Shown here piece after piece: positions 5,374 through 11,053 of a stretch of 11,053 nt of DNA (positions are counted from its first letter, which is position 1; each line of letters begins with the position of its first letter). Under the pieces are notes generated by a model. It had not been told where the DNA came from, did no database searches, and saw nothing but the letters and a program-made list of their open reading frames with translations. The stretch is from Chloroflexi bacterium RBG_16_64_32. Its GTDB lineage: Bacteria; Chloroflexota; Dehalococcoidia; SM23-28-2; RBG-16-64-32. The stretch is from contig MGNZ01000056.1 of assembly GCA_001795235.1 (NCBI GenBank), positions 667-11,719 of the forward strand, written 5' to 3'. Position numbers and translations under genes: made by a program.

Positions 5374-6609
5374 GTGTATTCTGAGGCAGCTATGAGCGAG
5401 ACGATTGAAGTGGTGGCGGAAGGGGGCGTAACCAGCGCCCGCGGGTTCGTGGCGGGGGCGGTGCGCGCCCGCATGCGGGAGGACTGGGACAAGCTGGACG
5501 TTGCCCTCCTGTACTCGGAGACGCCGTGCACGGCGGCCGGCGTGTACACGCAGTGCAACGTCGTTGCCGCCCCGGTGGTGATCACCCGCAAGCACCTGGC
5601 CGATGGCAAGGCGCGGGCGGTGATCGCCAACAGCGGCTGCGCTAACGCGGCCACGGGCGAGCGCGGGACGCGGGACGCGGTGGAGATGGCGCAGCTCGCG
5701 GCGGCAAGGCTGGGTCTGGACCCGCACGAGGTCGTGGTGGCATCCACGGGGGTCATAGGCATCTTCCTGCCGATGGAGCGGATGCGTCACGCGATCGAGG
5801 CCGTCGAGCTGTCGGCGGGCGGCGGGCTGGCGTTCGCGCAGGGAATCATGACCACGGACACGCGGCCCAAGCAGTCGGCGGTCCGGTTCGGGGAGTACAC
5901 GCTGGGAGGGGCCTGCAAGGGGGCGGGGATGATCCACCCCAACATGGCGACTATGCTGGCCTACGTGACGACGGATGCGCCGGTGGCGGCGCCGTTCCTT
6001 TCGCGGACGCTGAAGGATGCGGTGGCCGTCTCCTTCAACATGATCGACGTGGACAGCGACACCAGCACCAACGATATGCTGGTGGTGCTGGCCAACGGAG
6101 TCGCGGGCGGCGAGGAGATTGCCGAGGGACACCCGATGGCGTCGGCGTTCGCTTCGGCATTGACGCACGTGTGCACCGAGCTGGCGAAGGCGATCGTGGC
6201 CGACGCCGAGGGCGGCAGCAAGGTGATCGAGGCGACGGTGGTCGGCGCGGCGTCGGCGGAGGACGCGCGGCTGGCGGCGCGTGAGGTTGTGCGGTCGCTG
6301 GCGGTGAAGACGGCGGTGTACGGCCACGACCCGAACTGGGGCCGGGTGCTGGCGGCGGTGGGCAACTCCGGCTGCCGCATGGAGGAGGCGAAGACCGGCC
6401 TGTGGCTGGTGGACCGCGATGGCCACGAGCTGTGTCTCCTCGAGAACGGCTCGCCGCAGCCGCTGGCGGCAGGGGCCGCGAAGCCGCACTTCGAGGCGCT
6501 GGAGGTGCGCTTTCGGGTGGACCTGGGCCTCGGCAAGGAGGAGGCGACGGCCTGGGGCTCCGACCTGACGGAGGAGTACGTGCGCCTCAACAGCCTGTAC
6601 ACGACGTAA
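5374..6609 (+). CDS. argJ: Bifunctional ornithine acetyltransferase / glutamate N-acetyltransferase
   Basis: 411 residues from GTG 5374, or 405 from ATG 5392. ArgJ transfers the acetyl group from N-acetylornithine to glutamate, recycling it, and in many bacteria also acetylates glutamate with acetyl-CoA. The precursor cleaves itself before a Thr nucleophile: GMIHPNMATML, with Thr193 (numbered from GTG) at the A|T junction. ANSGCANAATG (85-95), VASTGVIG (122-129), DTSTNDML and the C-terminal EYVRLNSLYTT are family signatures. GTG is preferred because AGGAGGAG lies 5 nt upstream; the extra residues YSEAA precede the usual N-terminus, so ATG 5392 remains possible. The gene is 11 bp after argC. 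An argA-type synthase would be needed only if this ArgJ is monofunctional. Confidence 0.96.
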   Translation: MYSEAAMSETIEVVAEGGVTSARGFVAGAVRARMREDWDKLDVALLYSETPCTAAGVYTQCNVVAAPVVITRKHLADGKARAVIANSGCANAATGERGTRDAVEMAQLAAARLGLDPHEVVVASTGVIGIFLPMERMRHAIEAVELSAGGGLAFAQGIMTTDTRPKQSAVRFGEYTLGGACKGAGMIHPNMATMLAYVTTDAPVAAPFLSRTLKDAVAVSFNMIDVDSDTSTNDMLVVLANGVAGGEEIAEGHPMASAFASALTHVCTELAKAIVADAEGGSKVIEATVVGAASAEDARLAAREVVRSLAVKTAVYGHDPNWGRVLAAVGNSGCRMEEAKTGLWLVDRDGHELCLLENGSPQPLAAGAAKPHFEALEVRFRVDLGLGKEEATAWGSDLTEEYVRLNSLYTT

Positions 6610-6615
6610 ACAATT

Positions 6616-6681
6616 TGTCACTCTGAGCGAAGCGAAGAGTCTCAGCCAACCGTCAGATGCTTCGCTTCGCTCAGCATGACA
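6616..6681. repeat. GAGCGAAGCGAAG-type inverted repeat between argJ and argB
   Basis: Arms 6616-6642 and 6655-6681 are 27-nt imperfect inverted repeats (23 of 27 match) around a 12-nt loop. The core CTGAGCGAAGCGAAG is perfect. It fills most of the 88-bp argJ-argB gap and would form a long stable hairpin in the operon mRNA, without a T-run to make it a terminator. Palindromes with this core are, as I recall, dispersed repeats in many environmental bacterial genomes. It is probably a REP/MITE-like insertion and ends 16 bp before the argB start. Confidence 0.8.
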
Positions 6682-6697
6682 CGAGGGAACGAGTACG

Positions 6698-7471
6698 GTG
6701 TCTGACATACTGGTCGCGAAGATAGGCGGGTCCACGATGGGGGCCGACGACACGACGGTTGACGATATCGTGGCCCTTCAGCGCCGAGGCGTGCGGCCCG
6801 TGGTAGTGCACGGCGGCGGCGCGCTTATCAGCGAGTGGCTGAAGGCGCACGGCGTGCCCACGCGCTTCGAGCGGGGGCTGCGGGTGACCGATGAGCGGAC
6901 GCTGGAGGTGGTGGTGGCGGTGCTGGCGGGGCTGGTCAACAAGCGGCTGGTGGCGGCGTTGACGGCGGCCGGAGGCCGCGCCGTGGGCCTGTCCGGCGCG
7001 GACGGGGGCCTGATCAAGGCACGGCTGATAGACGACAAGCTGGGCTACGTGGGGGAGGTGGCGGAGGTCGATACCCGGCCGCTGCTGGACTTGATGGATG
7101 ATGGGTTCGTGCCGGTGCTGGCGCCCATCGCTGTCGAGTGGCGCGGCGAGGCGCCCACGGGTCAACTCCTGAACATTAACGCGGACACCGCGGCGGGTGC
7201 AGTGGCTGTTGCGCTGGGTGCCCGCTGGCTGGTGTTCCTGACCGACGTGCCCGGCATCCGCGGCGAAGACGGTCAGATGGTCGGTGCGCTTTCCCCGGAG
7301 CAGGCGTCGGCCCTGACCGAGGCGGGCGTCATCAAGGGTGGGATGATTCCCAAAGTGGAGGCTTGCCTCCAGGCGGCGGCGTCCGGCTGCCGCAACGTCA
7401 TAGCGGACGGCCGCCGGCCGGGCGCCCTGCCGGAGGCTATCGAAGATGGAACGGGGACAGTGGTAGGATGA
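6698..7471 (+). CDS. argB: Acetylglutamate kinase
   Basis: 257 residues, amino-acid kinase family. It phosphorylates N-acetylglutamate with ATP, the second step of ornithine synthesis and often the arginine-inhibited one. Motifs: VAKIGGS (6-12) with Lys8; VVVHGGGALI (35-44); FERGLRVTDERT (57-68) with the substrate-binding Arg62; GLSGADGGLIKA (97-108); LLNINADTAAG (157-167) with Asp163; and GGMIPKVEAC (214-223) with Lys219. Length equals the short ArgB form (E. coli 258). It lacks the long N-terminal helix usually seen in arginine-inhibited hexameric forms, so feedback inhibition may be weak (inference), and leader-based control would then matter more. The start is GTG, with GAGGG about 10 nt upstream. 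The GLRVTD motif fits ArgB rather than the LysW-dependent LysZ type. Confidence 0.95.
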   Translation: MSDILVAKIGGSTMGADDTTVDDIVALQRRGVRPVVVHGGGALISEWLKAHGVPTRFERGLRVTDERTLEVVVAVLAGLVNKRLVAALTAAGGRAVGLSGADGGLIKARLIDDKLGYVGEVAEVDTRPLLDLMDDGFVPVLAPIAVEWRGEAPTGQLLNINADTAAGAVAVALGARWLVFLTDVPGIRGEDGQMVGALSPEQASALTEAGVIKGGMIPKVEACLQAAASGCRNVIADGRRPGALPEAIEDGTGTVVG

Positions 7472-7481
7472 ACGGAGCAGC

Positions 7482-8684
7482 ATGAGCGAGAACTGGGCTG
7501 AACTGGAGAGCAGGTACTTCTTTCCCGTGGGGAAACGGCTGCCGGTGACTCTGATCCGGGGCGAGGGCAGCCGTGTTTGGGACGAGAACGGCCGCGAGTA
7601 CCTGGACTGCCTGGCGGGGATAGGGGCGGTGAGCCTGGGCCACTGCCACCCGGCGGTGGTGAAGGCCGTGCAAGAGCAAGCCGCGTCCCTGATGCAGGTG
7701 TCCAACTACTACTACACGCCGCCCCAAATCAGGCTGGCGCGGCTCCTGTGCGAGCACACCTGCCTGGACAAGGTGTTCTTCTGCAACAGCGGCGCGGAAG
7801 CGGTGGAGGGCTGTATCAAGCTCGCGCGCAAGTGGGGGAAGGAGAAACGCGACGGGGCCCACGAGATCATCGTCGCGGAGAACGCCTTCCACGGGCGCAC
7901 GATGGCGGCGCTCACCGCCACGGCCACCGAGAAGTATCGCGCGCCGTTCACGCCGCTGGTGGAGGGTTTCGTACGGGTGCCGTTTAACGACGTGGACGCG
8001 ATCAAACGGGCGACCACCGCTCAGACCGCGGCGGTCCTTCTGGAGCCGATCCAGGGCGAGGGTGGCGTCATCGTCCCCGACGATGACTACCTACCAGGGG
8101 TGCGGGCCTGGTGCGACGAGGCCGGCATCCTGCTGATGGTGGACGAGGTGCAGACCGGTGTCGGCCGCACCGGCGCCCTGTTCGCGCACCAGCTCTACGG
8201 CATCGATGTAGACGTCATGGCGGTGGCCAAGGGTCTGGGCAGCGGCTTCCCCATCGGGGCATTCCTGGCCAAGGACCACTGCGCGGTGCTGGGTCTCGGC
8301 GAGCACGGCACGACGTTCGGTGGAAACCCGCTGGCCACGCACGTGGGCTACACCGTGCTCAGGCACATCATCGAGAACGACGTGCCGGGGCAGGTGGCGA
8401 AGAAGGGCGAGTATCTTGAGCGGCGCCTGCAATCGCTGGCCGACCGCCACCCGATGATCAAGGAGTTGCGCGGCAAGGGGCTGCTGTGGGCCATCGAGCT
8501 GGATCGGGATGCGGCGGAGGAGGCCGTACGTCTGTGCCTGGAGGAAGGGTTGCTGGCCAACAACGTGAAGCCCACAGCCCTGCGCCTGATGCCGCCCCTG
8601 ACGATCACGGAGGAGGAGCTCGACCGCGCGGTGGAGATCATCGACCGGGTGCTGGGCTGGATTGAAGCGGGTGGGCCGAAGTGA
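7482..8684 (+). CDS. argD: Acetylornithine aminotransferase
   Basis: 400 residues, class-III (fold type I) PLP aminotransferase. It converts N-acetylglutamate semialdehyde and glutamate to N-acetylornithine and 2-oxoglutarate. FCNSGAEA (100-107) binds the cofactor phosphate, NAFHGRTMAAL (134-144) stacks on PLP, VDEVQTGVGRTG (220-231) contains Asp221, and MAVAKGLGSGFPIGAF (246-261) contains the Schiff-base Lys250. HGTTFGGNP (275-283) is also conserved. ATG 7482 lies 10 bp after the argB stop, with GGAG at 7474-7477. Many ArgD enzymes also serve lysine synthesis as succinyl-diaminopimelate aminotransferase; that cannot be excluded. The operon context supports the arginine role. Confidence 0.95.
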   Translation: MSENWAELESRYFFPVGKRLPVTLIRGEGSRVWDENGREYLDCLAGIGAVSLGHCHPAVVKAVQEQAASLMQVSNYYYTPPQIRLARLLCEHTCLDKVFFCNSGAEAVEGCIKLARKWGKEKRDGAHEIIVAENAFHGRTMAALTATATEKYRAPFTPLVEGFVRVPFNDVDAIKRATTAQTAAVLLEPIQGEGGVIVPDDDYLPGVRAWCDEAGILLMVDEVQTGVGRTGALFAHQLYGIDVDVMAVAKGLGSGFPIGAFLAKDHCAVLGLGEHGTTFGGNPLATHVGYTVLRHIIENDVPGQVAKKGEYLERRLQSLADRHPMIKELRGKGLLWAIELDRDAAEEAVRLCLEEGLLANNVKPTALRLMPPLTITEEELDRAVEIIDRVLGWIEAGGPK

Positions 8685-8700
8685 GGGTGACGCATGACGC

Positions 8701-9912
8701 ATGACTGAGAAGATAGTCCTGGCCTACTCCGGCGGGCTGGACACGTCCGTGGCCGTACGCTGGCTGAAGGAGGAGCGCGGCTACGAGGTGATCGCCCTGA
8801 CAGTGGACGTAGGAATGCAGCGTGAGCGGGAGGATGTGCAATCGCGTGCGATGAAGGCGGGCGCGGCCAAGTTCGTCTGGCGGGACGCGCAGGAGACGTT
8901 CGTGCGGCACTTCGCCTTCCCGGCGCTGGCGGCGGGGGCTGTGTATCAGGGCCACTACACGCTGGCGACAGCGCTGGCGCGACCACTGATCGCGCGAGAG
9001 CTGGTGGACGTGGCGCGGGCGGAGGGGGCTACCGCTATCGGGCACGGTTGCACGGGCAAGGGGAACGACCAGGTGCGGTTCGACGTGTCGACCCAGGCGC
9101 TTGCGCCGGAGCTGCGCATCGTGGCGCCCGTGCGGGACTGGGATATGGACCGCGAGGCCGAGATCGCATACGCGGAGGAGCACTCGATACCTGTGCTGGT
9201 GACGCGCGACAGCCCCTACTCCATCGACGAGAACCTGTGGGGCCGCAGCATAGAGTGCGGCGTGCTGGAGGACCCCTGGCAGGAGCCGCCGGCTGACGTG
9301 TACGAGTGGACGGTGGCGCCGGCGGCGGCGCCGGACGCCCCAGCGTACGTCGAGATCGGCTTCGAGCGAGGCCTGCCGGTGTCGCTGGACGGGCGGGAGA
9401 CCGGCCCGGTGCCGCTGGTGCTGCGGCTGAACGAGCTGGCGGGAGAGCACGGCGTAGGCCGGGCGGACATGGTGGAGGACCGGCTGGTGGGCATCAAGTC
9501 GCGGGAGATATACGAGGCGCCGGCGGCCGTGACGCTACTGGCGGCGCACGAGGCGCTGGAGGCGCTGACACTCTCCAAGGACCAGCAGCGGCTGAAGGCG
9601 CGCATCGCCCAGGAGTACGCCGAGCTGATCTACAACGGGCTCTGGTTCACGGCCCATCACCGGGACCTGGCGGCTTACGTGCAATCCACGCAGCGGCACG
9701 TGACGGGCACGGTGCGGGTGCGGCTGCACAAGGGCGCGGCCACGGTCGTGGGGCGGAAGTCGCCGAAGAGCCTGTACGACTTCTCGCTGGCCACGTACGA
9801 TGAGTCGGATCAGTACGATAGGACGGCGGCGCCGGGGTTCATCCAAATATGGGGGTTGCCGGTGCGGGTGCAGGCGCAGGCGCAGAGGGAAGAGGAGGAC
9901 TCAGGCCGGTAG
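8701..9912 (+). CDS. argG: Argininosuccinate synthase
   Basis: 403 residues. It joins citrulline and aspartate, using ATP, to make argininosuccinate. The N-type ATP pyrophosphatase P-loop AYSGGLDTSV (8-17), GHGCTGKGNDQVRF and the SPYSIDENLWGRSIECG region mark the family, and length is typical. It is the last arg gene of the run, 16 bp after argD; argF and argH are not adjacent. The ribosome site GAGGG (8683-8687) overlaps the argD stop and is 13 nt from ATG 8701, rather far. It is better spaced (6 nt) from an out-of-frame ATG at 8694 that opens a four-codon mini-frame ending inside the argG start region. The 7-bp repeat GCATGAC causes this double ATG. The C-terminus is rich in Q, E and R (QAQAQREEEDSGR). 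Confidence 0.97.
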   Translation: MTEKIVLAYSGGLDTSVAVRWLKEERGYEVIALTVDVGMQREREDVQSRAMKAGAAKFVWRDAQETFVRHFAFPALAAGAVYQGHYTLATALARPLIARELVDVARAEGATAIGHGCTGKGNDQVRFDVSTQALAPELRIVAPVRDWDMDREAEIAYAEEHSIPVLVTRDSPYSIDENLWGRSIECGVLEDPWQEPPADVYEWTVAPAAAPDAPAYVEIGFERGLPVSLDGRETGPVPLVLRLNELAGEHGVGRADMVEDRLVGIKSREIYEAPAAVTLLAAHEALEALTLSKDQQRLKARIAQEYAELIYNGLWFTAHHRDLAAYVQSTQRHVTGTVRVRLHKGAATVVGRKSPKSLYDFSLATYDESDQYDRTAAPGFIQIWGLPVRVQAQAQREEEDSGR

Positions 9913-9966
9913 GGCGGCGCGCCACTGTCGTCTGTTAGGATCAAGACAACCCCCGCAGGAATGCTC

Positions 9967-10215
9967 ATGGCTAAGTACAGGCCTCTGGCAAAGTTCCTGG
10001 AGGATTCCGCCCGAACGGAAGGGACGGTCATTCTGTCGTTCGCCCAGATAGAGGACGTAACCGGGACGGCGCTGCCGGCGTCGGCGCGCGCATACCGCTC
10101 GTGGTGGGGCAACGATAGCTACCACGTGCAGGCGGTCGCCTGGCGGGCGGCCGGGTGGCGCGTTTTCAAGGTCGATATGGGACGGCAGGTAGTCACCTTC
10201 ATCCGGGCGTCATGA
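9967..10215 (+). CDS. Small DUF7662-like protein
   Basis: 82 residues from ATG 9967. The pattern is Y-x-PL-x-x-FLE, TVILSFAQIEDVTG, LPASARAYRSWWGND, an AW-x-AAGW segment and VTF-x-R at the end. This matches, as I recall, the DUF7662 domain, a short module of unknown function also found fused to other proteins in some bacteria. The aromatic WW and the SF-x-QIE helix are its most conserved parts. The start at 9967 is preferred over ATG 9961 because CAGGA (9956-9960) is then 6 nt upstream instead of abutting the codon. A possible -10 TAGGAT is at 9935-9940, without a clear -35. Its stop overlaps the next start (ATGA at 10212-10215), so the two are translationally coupled. The function is not known to me. 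Confidence 0.75.
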   Translation: MAKYRPLAKFLEDSARTEGTVILSFAQIEDVTGTALPASARAYRSWWGNDSYHVQAVAWRAAGWRVFKVDMGRQVVTFIRAS

Positions 10216-11003
10216 CCCCCCGCGTTACGTCCGTGCTATTCGACCTGGGGGATACGCTGTGGCACTTCCCCAGCATGCCGCCGGTGAACGTAATCCGCGG
10301 CGAGACCGTGAGGCGCCTAGGTAAGCTGCTGGAGAGCTGGGGCGAGGAGGTAACGGACAAGCGGATGTTTCTGGGCCGCGATATCCGCTTCGCGGTGGAG
10401 GAGGAGACGTCCCGCGCTTTCCACGGCGATAGCATCGACCCTGGTTATCCAGGGCTATGCCGGCGGGTGGCGGCGCGTCACGGGCTCAAGCTCACGCGTG
10501 AGCAGGGCGAGGAGCTGTGGGAGGCCTGGAACCTGGGGGGGAACTTCCTCGGGCGCACGCTGTTTCCGGACACGCTGGAGACGCTGCGTTGGCTCCGCGA
10601 TCGGGGCTTTCGCCTTGGGTCGGTGACCAACCGCGGCTACGGAGGGCCGCGGTTCCAGCAGGAGATGCTGGACCTGGGCCTGACCGAGCTGTTCGAGGTG
10701 GTGGGCGTGTCCTGCGACATCGGATACATGAAGCCGCACCGGCGTATCTACGAGTACGCCCTGGAGGCGATGGGGATAACGCCGGAGGAGACAGCGATGG
10801 TGGGCGACAGCATGCGGGCGGACGTCGAAGGGTCGAAGGCGCTGGGGATGACGGCGATCTGGCGGCGGCCGCCCCTGGACGAGCCGGTCGAGCCGTCGGC
10901 GGACCCGCCCGAGGTCTATGGCAGCGTGCGGCCGGACTACGCCATCGACACCCTCAGCGACATCCGGGGCCTGCCGCCGTTCGCGGACAGCAGCGCGAAA
11001 TGA
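10212..11003 (+). CDS. HAD-family hydrolase
   Basis: 263 residues, haloacid dehalogenase superfamily, probably a phosphatase. Motif I is VLFDLGDTLW (8-17) with the presumed nucleophile Asp11. The second acid of the usual DxDGT is displaced (D-L-G-D-T), a variant seen in part of the superfamily. Motif II Thr139 is in GSVTNRG, motif III Lys174 in YMKPHRR, and motif IV is GDSMRADVEGSKALGM (198-213), with Asp199 and Asp204 for Mg2+. Residues about 20-115 form an alpha-helical cap (C1 type). The start at 10212 gives the 4-bp ATGA overlap with the preceding gene; an upstream in-frame ATG at 10155 would overlap it by 61 bp. The substrate is unknown. Given the arg cluster nearby one might think of a pathway phosphatase, but nothing in the sequence shows that. 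Confidence 0.88.
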   Translation: MTPRVTSVLFDLGDTLWHFPSMPPVNVIRGETVRRLGKLLESWGEEVTDKRMFLGRDIRFAVEEETSRAFHGDSIDPGYPGLCRRVAARHGLKLTREQGEELWEAWNLGGNFLGRTLFPDTLETLRWLRDRGFRLGSVTNRGYGGPRFQQEMLDLGLTELFEVVGVSCDIGYMKPHRRIYEYALEAMGITPEETAMVGDSMRADVEGSKALGMTAIWRRPPLDEPVEPSADPPEVYGSVRPDYAIDTLSDIRGLPPFADSSAK

Positions 11004-11027
11004 GCGGGCTTTCCCCGTCCGGCGCGC

Positions 11028-11033
11028 TATAAT
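11028..11033 (+). promoter_or_regulatory. Perfect -10 hexamer TATAAT of the next gene
   Basis: TATAAT ends 9 nt before the ATG at 11043, the same geometry as at 3190 and 4146. No recognisable -35 lies 16-18 nt upstream. It predicts a leaderless or nearly leaderless transcript. Confidence 0.5.
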
Positions 11034-11042
11034 TGGCCCACA

Positions 11043-11053
11043 ATGGCTGACAG
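11043..11053 (+). CDS. Start of an unidentified gene cut by the window edge
   Basis: ATG GCT GAC AG opens a frame (Met-Ala-Asp) that leaves the window after 11 bases. It is supported only by the TATAAT hexamer upstream and the end of the preceding gene 39 bp before. The product cannot be named. Confidence 0.4.

Noticed and set aside
5359..6753. Long open frame (464 codons) on the minus strand over argJ
   Set aside because: It lies antisense to argJ, which carries clear family motifs. The product is Arg/His-rich low-complexity sequence typical of a shadow frame in GC-rich DNA.

Overview
This is a GC-rich bacterial chromosome segment with compact, mostly co-directional genes. Gene content, codon usage and the repeat types suggest an uncultivated Chloroflexota lineage (Dehalococcoidia-like), but this is a weak inference because there is no rRNA or lineage-specific marker. 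The recognisable genes are metabolic and housekeeping. No phage, CRISPR array, transposase, tRNA or rRNA gene was seen.

Left part (1-2887): a minus-strand selD (selenide, water dikinase) runs off the left edge. Its codon 17, the catalytic position, is an in-frame UGA, so the enzyme is probably itself a selenoprotein, and stem-loops that could serve as a SECIS element follow the UGA. Divergent from it are a putative lipoprotein with a serine beta-lactamase/DD-peptidase fold and, 5 bp further on, an endonuclease III (nth) gene.

Middle (2888-4321): a 302-bp gene-free stretch holds a nested inverted-repeat element (about 2929-3150). Next comes a PflX-like radical SAM protein. Immediately after its stop codon lies the control region of the arginine operon: a TTGACA-N17-TATCCT promoter, a 33-codon Arg-rich leader peptide with four Arg codons in a six-codon run, a segment able to form an antiterminator, and a perfect 10-bp intrinsic terminator 12 bp before the argC start codon. 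Together these look like ribosome-mediated transcription attenuation responding to charged tRNA-Arg. This is the most interesting system in the window.

Right-centre (4322-9912): argC-argJ-argB-argD-argG, all on the plus strand. They cover the acetyl-cycle steps from glutamate to ornithine, plus argininosuccinate synthase. argF/carbamoyltransferase and argH are not in the window. A GAGCGAAGCGAAG-type inverted repeat sits between argJ and argB.

Right end (9913-11053): a small DUF7662-like protein overlaps a HAD-family hydrolase by ATGA. A perfect TATAAT then precedes an ATG at the window edge, the start of the next gene.

Three starts (3190, 4146, 11043) share the same geometry: a TATNNT hexamer, 9 nt, then ATG, with no Shine-Dalgarno sequence. 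This suggests leaderless mRNAs are common in this organism, including the mRNA of the arginine leader peptide.
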